Assembly: GCA_004173515.1 (NCBI GenBank)
Contig: SECN01000026.1
Coordinates: 1-36,030, forward strand
Origin: Myxococcaceae bacterium
Lineage (GTDB): Bacteria > Myxococcota > Myxococcia > Myxococcales > Myxococcaceae
Direction: 5' to 3'
DNA: 36,030 bases
Part shown: positions 20,449 to 28,597 of the stretch, in pieces
Position numbering within the stretch: the first letter of the stretch is position 1
Layout of the letters: each line of letters begins with the position of its first letter
Made by a program: the position numbers and the translations under genes
Notes under the pieces: model-generated
The model's input: only the letters and a program-made list of their open reading frames with translations
Databases searched by the model: none
What the model was told of the DNA's origin: nothing

Positions 20449-22302
20449 ATGAGGCCGCCCGCCATCTGGGCGCCTGGGCTCCAGGTGCTGGGCTACACCG
20501 TGGAGCGGCAGCTGGGGCAGGGCGGCTTCGGCACGGTGTACCTCGCGCGGTGCGAGGGCCAGTCGTGCGCGCTGAAGCTGCTGCACCTGAAGCGGGTGGG
20601 CGAGCGAGCGGAGCGCGAAGTCTCCATCCTCACCCGCCTGCACCACCCCAACGTGGTGGGGATACTGGGGCATGCCTACTGGCCGGTGGCGGAGCCTCAG
20701 TTCGCCGTCATTGCCATGGAGTACGTCGCCGGGCGCCAACTGGACGTGTGGGCTCAGGAAGAGAATCCCACCGCGCGGCAGGCGGCGCGCGTGGTGCTGG
20801 ACGTGGCGCGAGCGCTCGCGGCTGCACACACGGACGGGGTGGTGCACCGGGACGTGAAGGAGGCCAACGTCATGGTGCGCACCGCAGACGGCCTGGCCAA
20901 ACTCGTGGACTTCGGCATCGGTGACTACGAGGGCGCGCGCTCCCTGACGCAGGACATCCTGCCGCCAGGGACGCCGGACTACCGCTCTCCGGAGGCGTGG
21001 CGCTTCCTGCGCAGTCACCGCGACGTGCCGGATGCCCGCTTCACGGCGGGCCCTGCGGACGACTTGTGGGCGCTGGGCCTCGTCTTCTACCAACTGCTGA
21101 CGGCACGCTTCCCCTTCGACGGCCCGGACTTGAGCACGTTGACGGAGGCCATCCTCTCCAGCACGCCCACGCCGCCCCACGAGGTGAATGAGCGCGTGCC
21201 CTCGGTGCTGAGCGACGTGTGCCTGCGGCTTTTGGAGAAGACGCCCGAGGCGCGGACGGCGAGTGCCCAGGCTGTTTGCGTGTCGCTGGAGGAGGCGCTG
21301 CGTGGCGCCGACGCGACGTGGGATGTGCCGCTGTGCGAGGCCTTCGATGAAGGCTCCGCGACGACGGAAGGGGACGGAAACAGCTTCGAGAAGTGGCGCA
21401 ATCGGCCACGGCACCGGCCACGCCGGGGAAAGCGTGCGGCGCGGGAGAAGCGGCCGGCTCCGCCTGCCGACGTAGAGCCGGATGCGATGGCGGCTGCACC
21501 GCCTCAAGTGACGACCGTGCGCGTGTCACCGCGGGGGGTCCGTCATTCGCGCGCCTGGGCGGTGCTGGCGCTGGCCGTGGTGCTGGTCACCATGGGCGCG
21601 GTGCTGGTGCGGTGGACGCCGCGCGCTTCGAGTCCCGTGCCCACCCGTCAGGAAGTAGCGCCCTCTGGCAAGTCGCCTCAAGCTGGTTTGGCCGCAGCTC
21701 CCACCGGGCCCGAGGCCATCGCTGCGGCCGTCGCCCTCCCCGCGACGCTCCAGGAGGTTTCAGCCACCGTGAAGATGCCGCCGACAGATACCTCGTCCCT
21801 TCAACTCCCGTCGAAGCCCACGAAGAAGGGCATGAGCGTCATGGCCCGCGCCGTGAGCACGGCGGCGGTCTGCACCGCACTGACGGCGTGTCCCGGTCCT
21901 CAAGTGCGTCCAGCTCCGCCGCCCGAGCCGTGCCCGGTTGGATCCGTCAAGGCCATGGAGAAGTTGGATATCGACATTGGGGATAAGAACGACGCTCTCT
22001 TCGTCAACAGCCGGCCCAAGGTTATCTCGGTGTGGGAGGGACCAACTCAGTTGCTCCTAGTCGGTAATTGGGGGGACATGCCGAGCAAGACAGTGCTGTC
22101 AGGTCGGCTCATCGTGAGGGACCGTGTTTATGGGCGCCTAACGTGGGCGACGACACCGAAGGGCGACAGTTTCCCTGTGTGCATCGAGGTCTTTGCGGAG
22201 GAGGGCGAGCGAGGAATGGCTCGCGAGCCCGGAGACGACTCAACCTCCAGTGCCCGCATCTTCACGACAGCTCGCGTGAAGGCAGTGAGCGAGTTCGAGT
22301 AG
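20449..22302 (+). CDS. Transmembrane Ser/Thr protein kinase with C-terminal lipoprotein-like segment (617 aa)
   Basis: Intact Hanks-type kinase: GQGGFG (23-28), ALK with K43, HRDVKEAN (133-140), DFG (154-156), YRSPEAWRF and DDLWALGLVFYQLL. A basic linker (RPRHRPRRGKRAAREKR) leads to a transmembrane helix at about 370-388 (AWAVLALAVVLVTMGAVLV). The C-terminal part begins MSVMARAVSTAAVCTALTAC, which itself looks like a lipoprotein signal with lipobox LTAC, and has GAAGAAGGG before its ATG at 21832, so a separate 156-aa lipoprotein could be made from inside the gene. The DUF2381-like gene follows 26 bases later, probably in the same operon. The C-terminal domain family is not recognised. Confidence 0.85.
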   Translation: MRPPAIWAPGLQVLGYTVERQLGQGGFGTVYLARCEGQSCALKLLHLKRVGERAEREVSILTRLHHPNVVGILGHAYWPVAEPQFAVIAMEYVAGRQLDVWAQEENPTARQAARVVLDVARALAAAHTDGVVHRDVKEANVMVRTADGLAKLVDFGIGDYEGARSLTQDILPPGTPDYRSPEAWRFLRSHRDVPDARFTAGPADDLWALGLVFYQLLTARFPFDGPDLSTLTEAILSSTPTPPHEVNERVPSVLSDVCLRLLEKTPEARTASAQAVCVSLEEALRGADATWDVPLCEAFDEGSATTEGDGNSFEKWRNRPRHRPRRGKRAAREKRPAPPADVEPDAMAAAPPQVTTVRVSPRGVRHSRAWAVLALAVVLVTMGAVLVRWTPRASSPVPTRQEVAPSGKSPQAGLAAAPTGPEAIAAAVALPATLQEVSATVKMPPTDTSSLQLPSKPTKKGMSVMARAVSTAAVCTALTACPGPQVRPAPPPEPCPVGSVKAMEKLDIDIGDKNDALFVNSRPKVISVWEGPTQLLLVGNWGDMPSKTVLSGRLIVRDRVYGRLTWATTPKGDSFPVCIEVFAEEGERGMAREPGDDSTSSARIFTTARVKAVSEFE

Positions 22303-22328
22303 CAGATTTATCTGGGAGTCATCGCCGA

Positions 22329-23243
22329 GTGCCTTCTTCTTCCTTCGTCGTTCTCCTCGGGCTCTTGTTCGCGGGCGGAGCAGCAGTCGCTCAAACGGAG
22401 GTCCCAGCCACCCTGTCGGGCGTGCGCCGCATCGAGTTGGTGCCTGACGACACTCAATCCGCGTCCGAAATCGTAATCAGTGCTGGGCTTTCGACAACCC
22501 TCCTTTTCGATTCCGACCTGCTGCGCGATGGCGTTGAACTCGAAGGTCGGGACCGTTTCTCCCTCGTGGATGTGGGGCAGACCACTCTCCGTTTGGTGCC
22601 GTCGCCGCGCCTGATGGCTGGCGAGCAGTTTCGGCTGGTCGTGCGTTTCCGGGATGGGGCCGCACCGATGAGTGCCTCCTTCCTTCTGCGGGCGCATTCC
22701 GCGAAGGCAGAGCCTCTTGTCGAAGTTTATCGAGGGAGGCGGACGATTGAGACGTACCAGCAAGAGGCCAGGGAGGTTCGTGAGTCGCTGATGCGGTGCC
22801 AGCAAGAGAGCGCACGCCTGATGGCAGAACATGATGCGCCGGCAGGGCTGGCAGGCCTCATCTCCACCAGGGCGCTGGATGAGCATGGTGTGACTGGACG
22901 AGTCGTGACCAAGGACGTAGCTCAAGCAACTGGGAACGTGCTTGAGGCAACCCTCGTCAGAAGCTACCGATCCACGAAAGGGGTGGCCGTGGAAATCCAG
23001 CTAGCAGTGCGCTCGGGGGCTCGGCCTTGGTTTGGAGAAGGGGCAATGCTTCGAGGCAAGGCCGGTGTGGACTTGAAGGTGCTTCGCATCTGGCAGGAGC
23101 ACCCCATTTCGACAGGAGAGTTCGGGCGCATTGTGGTCGAGGCCGAGGCTTCGGTGACTGCTGCCCATGGGGCATTCTCGCTCAAGCTGTGGGAAGAGGA
23201 CGGGCCTCGTAGCATCACGCTCACCAACGTAACGTTCCCGTAG
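22329..23243 (+). CDS. DUF2381-like secreted protein (304 aa)
   Basis: Resembles the myxobacterial paralogous family DUF2381 (TIGR02268), of unknown function. GTG 22329 opens a clear signal peptide (PSSSFVVLLGLLFAGGAAVAQ). The mature protein begins with VRRIELVPDDTQSASEIVIS and GLSTTLLFDSDLL, which is the family's N-terminal pattern, then a beta-rich region (RFSLVDVGQTTLRLVPSP), a coiled helix (ETYQQEAREVRESLMRCQQE) and a C-terminal sandwich (HGAFSLKLWEEDGP). These proteins often sit next to Ser/Thr kinases, as here. Likely located in the periplasm or exported. GGGAG stands about 11 bases upstream of the GTG. Confidence 0.7.
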   Translation: MPSSSFVVLLGLLFAGGAAVAQTEVPATLSGVRRIELVPDDTQSASEIVISAGLSTTLLFDSDLLRDGVELEGRDRFSLVDVGQTTLRLVPSPRLMAGEQFRLVVRFRDGAAPMSASFLLRAHSAKAEPLVEVYRGRRTIETYQQEAREVRESLMRCQQESARLMAEHDAPAGLAGLISTRALDEHGVTGRVVTKDVAQATGNVLEATLVRSYRSTKGVAVEIQLAVRSGARPWFGEGAMLRGKAGVDLKVLRIWQEHPISTGEFGRIVVEAEASVTAAHGAFSLKLWEEDGPRSITLTNVTFP

Positions 23244-23287
23244 GGAGTGCTGCCGATGGCTTTCTGGCCGGCTTCCATGTGCCCCCA

Positions 23288-23321
23288 GTGTGCCCCTCCA
23301 GCGTGGTTCGAGGGGGCACAC
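23288..23321. terminator. Stem-loop after the kinase/DUF2381 operon
   Basis: GTGTGCCCCTC (23288-23298) pairs with GAGGGGGCACAC (23310-23321), one bulged G, around an 11-base loop. No T-run follows, which is common in this GC-rich group. It lies 45 bases after the DUF2381 stop, a natural place for a terminator. Confidence 0.5.
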
Positions 23322-23422
23322 CGGGGAACAGCGTGGGACGAGATGGGATGATGAGTTCGAAGAAAATCAGGGGGTTGGCGGGTAACAGCGCGTCCTGCTT
23401 GGGGTTTTGCCACCGCTCTGAT

Positions 23423-23447
23423 TCGGGTTCGATCCCCGGCTCGTACA
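23423..23447 (+). other. tRNA 3'-end fragment (T-arm plus acceptor strand), possible attachment-site scar
   Basis: TCGGG, loop TTCGATC, CCCGG, then CTCGTAC and A reproduces a tRNA T-stem, a TTCRANY T-loop, a 7-base acceptor strand and a discriminator base. The complementary 5' strand GTACGAG, a D-arm and an anticodon arm are not found in the 100 bases upstream, so it is not a complete tRNA gene. Integrases often leave such 3' fragments at att sites, and it lies near the apparent end of the prophage-like region. The matching site is not seen in the window. Confidence 0.4.
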
Positions 23448-23477
23448 CTTCTTCGGTCAGTCGTTACGGGCGGTTGG

Positions 23478-23508
23478 CGGCAGCCTCCGCGTATGTCGCA
23501 GGCTGCCG
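23478..23508. repeat. 9-bp inverted repeat
   Basis: CGGCAGCCT (23478-23486) and AGGCTGCCG (23500-23508) pair perfectly around a 13-base loop, just downstream of the tRNA-like fragment. It could be a terminator, or an arm or core dyad of an attachment site. Confidence 0.4.
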
Positions 23509-23622
23509 TCTTGGCAGAAGACGCTCCGTGAGAGTCCCCAGGTGACGCTCACCCGAGCTTCTTCGCGCTGCTGGCGAGCCTTGATTCCCAGCCTCGTGCT
23601 TGTTTGAAAGAACGTGACCCTG

Positions 23623-24540
23623 ATGCGTCTCCGAGCTTGCATCGCCCTTCTGCTTGTTCTCTCGGCCTGCGCTACGCCCGCACCGCCGCCCAGCGCGCGG
23701 GGAACTCGGAGCCAGGGACTTACCAACCTTCAGCGAGCAGCAAAGCTGCCATGGATTGACGGGGGACGGTGCGTCGTTCATGAGGCGTCCCAACCTTGGC
23801 CCGCTCTGGTGGAGAAGTGCTATCGGCTCCTTGACCGTGAACGGATCGAGTTCCACGACACCACGGGGCGATGCGCGGTCGCGTCCGCTGACGCCGCCGC
23901 CGTGGGACTCGGATTCTGCGTGTTGGCGGCTCCTGAGATTGCAGTGGGCGCCGTGATCGTGCTTGGCATTGTGGTGGTCGGCGTCGCCATCAAAGAAGCG
24001 CTGGATGCACATGAACTCCGCCATTCCTACCCCGAGGAGGTAGGGAACTCGCGAGGAACGAAGGCGGCATCCCGGGAAGCTGAAGCGCAGCGCAAGCCCA
24101 AGGCGAAGCCCGAGCCAGCGGGGCAGGACTGGCAGCCCCCGGTGCCACCTGTGCCCGTGGACCGGACGGGACGCGCCAGTTGCGAACCTGTTCCAGTGCC
24201 CCACGCGGGCGAGGATGTGCCGCATAACGAGTGCGCCGACAAGTTCCCGCCGAACCGCTACCCCGGCATGGACGTACTCGTGAACGGAATACGGTTCGAT
24301 GCGCTGCAAGTCGGCGTGCGCGTGTTGTGGGAGATCAAGACCCATCGCTTTGACACCTACAATGGCTTTATCCAGGAGCGGGAAATTGAGAGTGAGATTG
24401 TGCAACTGGGTAAAGAGCGCGACGCTGCGCTGGCCTGTGGATATGGGTTCGTTGTCGGCGTGAGCACCAACGCGCACAGACTCGCGCTGCTCAAGCAGGA
24501 TCCCACCTTCAAGATCGTCGTAACGGAATGCAAACGATGA
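23623..24540 (+). CDS. SitA-like lipoprotein toxin candidate, C-terminal nuclease signature (DUF6310-like) (305 aa)
   Basis: Probable lipoprotein toxin. The N-terminus MRLRACIALLLVLSAC has the lipobox LSAC (C16). A Gly/Val-rich hydrophobic stretch at about 89-125 (LGFCVLAAPEIAVGAVIVLG) could act in membrane passage. After a Pro/Lys-rich linker, the last 100 residues resemble DUF6310 of myxobacteria: GMDVLVNGIRFDALQVGVRV then LWEIKTHRFDTY. D226 and E237-x-K239 form a PD-(D/E)XK-type nuclease core. The order lipobox, hydrophobic part, variable C-terminal toxin matches SitA toxins that Myxococcus transfers by outer-membrane exchange. ATG 23623 gives the cleanest signal. Its stop overlaps the following gene. 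Toxicity is inferred. Confidence 0.65.
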   Translation: MRLRACIALLLVLSACATPAPPPSARGTRSQGLTNLQRAAKLPWIDGGRCVVHEASQPWPALVEKCYRLLDRERIEFHDTTGRCAVASADAAAVGLGFCVLAAPEIAVGAVIVLGIVVVGVAIKEALDAHELRHSYPEEVGNSRGTKAASREAEAQRKPKAKPEPAGQDWQPPVPPVPVDRTGRASCEPVPVPHAGEDVPHNECADKFPPNRYPGMDVLVNGIRFDALQVGVRVLWEIKTHRFDTYNGFIQEREIESEIVQLGKERDAALACGYGFVVGVSTNAHRLALLKQDPTFKIVVTECKR

Positions 24541-25292
24541 CCACTCGAGGTCCCCTCATCCTCAACGTCTATGCGCCTGCGCTTGTGGGTGACGACAACC
24601 GCACACTCGCTGCCGTCCATGGGATGGAAAAGGCACTCCTCGGCTTGCGCCTGGAGTGGAGAGTCACCGAGAGGCGACGGCTTGCCGCGTTGCCGCAACG
24701 CGATGCGTGGTTGACTGAGGAGGCCACGCGCGGCGAGTTTCCGATGGTCTGTAACAACGATGAGCGTTACCCCGTGATGATTTCCGGGCGCCACCGATCC
24801 GCGTATGTGAGCCCTGGCGGCCGACCCCAGCTCCAAGTCCATGCGAAGTTGCCGCTAGACGCGGCGGTTATCGCGGCAGCGGTGGATGTGCTTGAAGCAG
24901 TGGCAGAGGGCGCACGCGCGTTCTGGGGGCAGGCGACGCCGGACGGCGCTTCGGGGGACATCGCGGAGCAGATAGCTCCTACGCTGGAAGGGCCTCCTTC
25001 CCCTCCCCGGGGCCTGCCAGCCCTCAAACTCTTCGAGCACATCCGCTCGCCCGAGATTCCCTATTATCTTGGGTGGCTCAACTACTGGTCTGCTGCTGCC
25101 GCGCAGACTATCGGGTTCCCGGACCCGACCCGTGACGCCGCGCTGCTTTCACGGGCTCGGCGCACGGCAACGGGCGGCTGGGTCGTGCAGCTCACCGACG
25201 CGCCGCTCGACCTGGATGACCCCGCCCATCTGGACACGCTCAAGCGGACCTACGAGCGCTTTCCGGAGATCGGCGGACGCGCGGCGCCGTGA
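24537..25292 (+). CDS. Candidate immunity protein for the lipoprotein toxin (DUF5953-like) (251 aa)
   Basis: Starts inside the stop of the toxin-like gene (ATGA at 24537-24540), the tight coupling usual for toxin/immunity pairs. It has no signal peptide or transmembrane segment, so it should be cytoplasmic, where a nuclease toxin would act. The sequence resembles DUF5953 proteins of myxobacteria: LILNVYAPALVGDDNRTLAA, PEIPYYLGWLNYWSAAAAQ, GFPDPTRDAALLSRARRTA, and a final LTDAPLDLDDPAHLDTLKR. The closing 3' region runs directly to the end of a convergent glycosyltransferase gene. The immunity role is inferred from pairing. Confidence 0.6.
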   Translation: MTTRGPLILNVYAPALVGDDNRTLAAVHGMEKALLGLRLEWRVTERRRLAALPQRDAWLTEEATRGEFPMVCNNDERYPVMISGRHRSAYVSPGGRPQLQVHAKLPLDAAVIAAAVDVLEAVAEGARAFWGQATPDGASGDIAEQIAPTLEGPPSPPRGLPALKLFEHIRSPEIPYYLGWLNYWSAAAAQTIGFPDPTRDAALLSRARRTATGGWVVQLTDAPLDLDDPAHLDTLKRTYERFPEIGGRAAP

Positions 25293-25294
25293 CT

Positions 25295-26644
25295 TCAACC
25301 GGGCTGTCTTGCTTTCGCGGGGGCAGCGCGAGTGTGGGCCTGGAGCAGCCCTTCCACCGTCTCCGCGCCTCGCCCTGCGTCATCGGCATCGCGAAAGACC
25401 TGTCGCAGGGCCTGGATGCGGGCGCGGTAGGAGGGATTGCCGAGCACGTCGTCGAGCTGGGCGCCCACCTGATCCGCCGTGGCCTGACGGATGTCCCCGC
25501 GCAGTCCAATGCCATGGTGGACGACGCGCGCGGCGTTGCCCGGCTGGTCGAACACGAGCGGATAGACAATCATCGGAACGCCCAGGCTGATGCATTCCTT
25601 CACGCTGTTGAGCCCGCCGTGGGTGATCATCAGCGACGCGCGCTTCAGCGCGGAGAGCTGCGGCACCCAATCCACCACCGTGACATTTTCAGGCAGCGGG
25701 CCGAAGGCCTGGATGTCCACCTCCTTCCCCACGGCCATGAGCAGTCGCAACCGGGGTCTGCGGGCGACGGCGTCGATGACGGATTTGAAGAAGGCCTGGT
25801 GGCCACGCACCCGGTTGCCATGGCTCCCCAGCGAACACAGGATGAGGGGCGCATCACCCGAGGCGAGCCCCTCGGGGAGTGGCGGCTCCTGGCGGTCACG
25901 ATCGACGCAAGGCCCCAGGTAGTGGAGGCCCCCGGACGCTCGGCGGAAGTCGAACTCGGGCGCGCACGTCACCAGGGTGGGGACCCGCAGGTGGGGGCCG
26001 GCTTGCAAGTGGGTGTGGAAGTCGCCCGGCGGCGCCTCCGGATGCAGGTCGTAGAACGCCCGGACGTGCGCACGCAGCTTCTTCAGGACGCCCATGAACG
26101 TGCGCAGGTACAGCCACTGCCAGGCGAAGGCGATGTGGAGCCCGGAGGCGAGGCTGCCCGTGGGGATGTGATGCGAGGTCAGCGGAGGCACCGCCGCGTC
26201 GCGGTTCAGGGCGAAGTTGGTGCAGAGCTGGAAGGCGGGGATGCCCAGCTTGAACGCGGCGAGGATTGGCAGGGGGTAGCTTGCGTCCACCAGCAGCAGG
26301 TCCGCGCCGCTGTCGCGCAGGCGCGACTCGAAGGAGGTGCTGAAGAGGACCTCCGTGATCCGCAGCTCGAGGCGGCGGAGGAACCCGTCGATGGCCTCCT
26401 TGCGCGCGGCGGGCGCGAGGGTCCGATCCTCGATGCGCGAGAACACCTCCGCCTGGTAGCCCTTGGGAAACACATCCTCGAGGATGGGCGTGAAGGGCCA
26501 GGGCCGCGAGTGCAGGAACGGCTCCGCGTCCGGCGGAGCCATGTATCCGATCTCATGGCCCCGGGCTTCGAGCTGCTTCGCGAGGCCAAAGGTCGCATGG
26601 ATGTGGCCGGCTTCCGGCAGAGGCAGAAACAGGATTCTCGCCAT
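25295..26644 (-). CDS. Family 1 (UGT/MGT-type) glycosyltransferase (449 aa)
   Basis: Transfers a sugar from a nucleotide donor to a small hydrophobic acceptor or lipid. The N-terminal domain begins ILFLPLPEAGHIHATFGLAK, with the H that acts as base in the GT-B fold; the C-terminal donor domain has LILCSLGSHGNR, VDWVPQLSALKRASLMITHG and HGGLNSVKE followed by P and DQPGNAARV, the UGT signature. Start ATG 26644 removes 24 unlikely residues of a longer frame. Only 62 bases separate it from a divergent GT2 gene. Its 3' end lies 2 bases from the end of the immunity candidate, so it is probably chromosomal rather than part of the phage. The acceptor is unknown. Confidence 0.85.
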   Translation of the reverse strand: MARILFLPLPEAGHIHATFGLAKQLEARGHEIGYMAPPDAEPFLHSRPWPFTPILEDVFPKGYQAEVFSRIEDRTLAPAARKEAIDGFLRRLELRITEVLFSTSFESRLRDSGADLLLVDASYPLPILAAFKLGIPAFQLCTNFALNRDAAVPPLTSHHIPTGSLASGLHIAFAWQWLYLRTFMGVLKKLRAHVRAFYDLHPEAPPGDFHTHLQAGPHLRVPTLVTCAPEFDFRRASGGLHYLGPCVDRDRQEPPLPEGLASGDAPLILCSLGSHGNRVRGHQAFFKSVIDAVARRPRLRLLMAVGKEVDIQAFGPLPENVTVVDWVPQLSALKRASLMITHGGLNSVKECISLGVPMIVYPLVFDQPGNAARVVHHGIGLRGDIRQATADQVGAQLDDVLGNPSYRARIQALRQVFRDADDAGRGAETVEGLLQAHTRAAPAKARQPG

Positions 26645-26706
26645 GGTCCCGCAGACTACCAGAGTGTTATGCAGGGGCGGGTCGGAAGAAGAGGAGCCTT
26701 CGTACG

Positions 26707-27711
26707 ATGAAGCCATCTGTCTCTGTCATCATCCCTGCGTACAACGTGGAGGCGTATCTGGGCGCCGCCATCGACTCGGTCTTGGCGCAGACCCGGCGGG
26801 ACATCGAGATCCTCATCGTCGACGATGGCTCGACGGACCGGACCGTGGAGGTCGCCGAGCGCTACCAGGACCCACGACTCCGTGTCTTCAAGAACGAGCG
26901 CAACGCCGGCGTTTCCCAGAGCAGGAACGTGGCGATTGGCCACGCTCAAGGCGAATGGGTCGCCGTCCTCGACTCCGACGACTGGTGGGCGGAGAACCGG
27001 CTGGAGCGCCTGCTGGCGCTCGCGGAGGCCCATGGGGCGGACATCGTCGGTGACGACATCCAGATGGTCAAGGAGGGCGAGCTGGAGGCCCTGGCGACCT
27101 TCTTCCAGGTGAACGCACGCCGGCTGGGAGTGATTGACAAGCCATTCGAGGTGTCGGCCGTGAAGATGGTGCGGGATGACTACGGCATCCTCAAGCCGAT
27201 GTTCCGCAAGTCATTCCTGGACGCGCATGGCCTTCGCTACAATCCGGCCTTCAAGACAGGGGAGGATTTCGACTTCCTGCTCAGGGCCCTGCTCGCCTCC
27301 GCCAGGATGGTCGTCTCAAACGAAGCCCTGTATTATTACCGGGCCCGGGGCGGCTCCCTCGTCGCGGATCCGGTGCGGTGCCTGGCTGGCATCCTGGAGA
27401 TGGCGGACACGTTGCTCCGCACTGTGGATGGCCAGGCGCATGCGGAGGTTGTTCGTGCGCTCGAAGGCTTCCGAGCCTGGAAGCATGACGAATGGGAGAA
27501 CGCGAGGTTCCGGATTCCTATCCGTCAGGGCCACCTGCTCCAGTGCATGGCGCTGGCGCGGCAGAATCCCGCGCAACTGCCACGGTATGTGCGGCTGACG
27601 GGGGAGCGGATGATCTTGCTGGTGCTCCTGCCCATCCTGTCCTGCATCAAGTTCCTGCAGTCCAGCCGCCGCGGCAGGAGCGCTTCGGCGAGTGGATTGC
27701 CCGGGACGTGA
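26707..27711 (+). CDS. Family 2 glycosyltransferase (334 aa)
   Basis: GT-A type transferase probably building a polysaccharide or glycolipid. VSVIIPAYNVEAYLGAAIDS, ILIVDDGSTDRT and AVLDSDDWW (DxD-like metal and nucleotide site) are the GT2 hallmarks; FKTGEDFDFLLRALL carries the ED motif with the likely catalytic Asp. The C-terminus has a hydrophobic stretch (MILLVLLPILSCIKFLQ) that could anchor it to the membrane. It is transcribed away from the family 1 glycosyltransferase and ends one base from the end of a convergent lipoprotein gene. Confidence 0.85.
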   Translation: MKPSVSVIIPAYNVEAYLGAAIDSVLAQTRRDIEILIVDDGSTDRTVEVAERYQDPRLRVFKNERNAGVSQSRNVAIGHAQGEWVAVLDSDDWWAENRLERLLALAEAHGADIVGDDIQMVKEGELEALATFFQVNARRLGVIDKPFEVSAVKMVRDDYGILKPMFRKSFLDAHGLRYNPAFKTGEDFDFLLRALLASARMVVSNEALYYYRARGGSLVADPVRCLAGILEMADTLLRTVDGQAHAEVVRALEGFRAWKHDEWENARFRIPIRQGHLLQCMALARQNPAQLPRYVRLTGERMILLVLLPILSCIKFLQSSRRGRSASASGLPGT

Positions 27712-27712
27712 C

Positions 27713-28000
27713 TCAGGGGACGATGGAGGCGCAGTCCGTTCCGCAGGCGAAGGTCGCGGACGTGCAGGCCCGGTCCGTGAGGCAGGCATCACAGACGTCT
27801 GCCTTTCGCTCGTAGTCGTCGTCGTCCGCCGCGTTGTCGCGGCAGCGGCTCTCACAGGCGGACGTGTCGTAGTCGCTGTCGTAGCAGGAAGCGTACTTGT
27901 CGCAGATGGCGTTGCAGTCGAGCGCGGCGTCCACGCCGCAGCCGACCATTCCCGTCAAAGCCATTGCCGCAACCAGCAGGTTCTTGAGGTGCTTGTTCAT
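27713..28000 (-). CDS. Small Cys-rich lipoprotein (95 aa)
   Basis: MNKHLKNLLVAAMALTGMVGC is a short lipoprotein signal with Cys at residue 21 (MVGC fits the lipobox loosely). The mature part has ten further cysteines, arranged as CNAICDKYASC, CESRC, CDACL, CGTDC, and many Asp residues, suggesting a disulfide-linked periplasmic or surface domain. Proteins of this form are common in myxobacteria and have no known function. ATG 28000 is followed upstream by GGGAGCAAC as a possible ribosome site. In the 5' leader, GTCGCG and CGCGAC (28035-28050) can form a hairpin. Confidence 0.65.
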   Translation of the reverse strand: MNKHLKNLLVAAMALTGMVGCGVDAALDCNAICDKYASCYDSDYDTSACESRCRDNAADDDDYERKADVCDACLTDRACTSATFACGTDCASIVP

Positions 28001-28239
28001 TGTTGCTCCCGTGGGGGGTAGGGCCCGGACGGCGGTCGCGCCTTCGCGACGCAAGACCGCCTTCCAGGTGAAGAGGACCTCGCACCCGGGGGGCGAAGTG
28101 GCGTCTCTTGAACGCTTCCTTTTCGTGTGCCGGAAGGTAGGGACGAACCGCCGGGTGTCAAGGGTCTGCCCTCCCGACACCCACACGGAGGCCCACCGGA
28201 GGGGAGCGGACGTCGGACTTCCTGGTTACGCTTCCCTCC

Positions 28240-28545
28240 ATGAGGGGTCCGCGACCAAAGACCTGTGCGGCCTGCCAGCGTGTCCTGGCGGCCCACGAGG
28301 TGTACTACCGCTTCAGCCTCGTGCTCGAAGGGGAGCAGGACGTGCTCGACCCTCCGGAGGACGCGGGCGGCGGCCATGGGGATGCACTCGCGGAGCTCGT
28401 CCAGCGGCTGGAGGCGGGTCCCGAGGACCCGAGCGAGCTGGAGGACCAGGTGCACTGGGAGCGCTCCGGGGTGGCCTGCTCCGAGTGCCGCGCCGTGGCC
28501 GTACGGATGCTCACGCCGGATGCCGAGGACGCCGGACCCCATTGA
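28240..28545 (+). CDS. Small zinc-ribbon-like hypothetical protein (101 aa)
   Basis: Not recognised as a named family. Two CxxC pairs, CAAC at residues 9-12 and CSEC near 80, could bind one zinc and bring the ends together. The middle is acidic (LEGEQDVLDPPEDAGGGHGD and LEAGPEDPSELEDQ). No signal peptide, so cytoplasmic. Codon use is GC-rich as expected for real genes here. The 239 bases before it contain only the leader of the divergent lipoprotein gene. Confidence 0.5.
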   Translation: MRGPRPKTCAACQRVLAAHEVYYRFSLVLEGEQDVLDPPEDAGGGHGDALAELVQRLEAGPEDPSELEDQVHWERSGVACSECRAVAVRMLTPDAEDAGPH

Positions 28546-28597
28546 GCACTGCCCGGCGGCGTCCTGGAGACACTTCCGCCGGGCCCTGCCCGCAGGC

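Noticed and set aside
23350..23447. A complete tRNA gene ending at the T-arm
   Set aside because: No complementary acceptor strand, D-arm or anticodon arm can be found upstream; only the 3' part is supported.
25289..26710. Plus-strand open frame of the same length as the family 1 glycosyltransferase
   Set aside because: It is the antisense shadow of that gene; no domain and unlikely composition.
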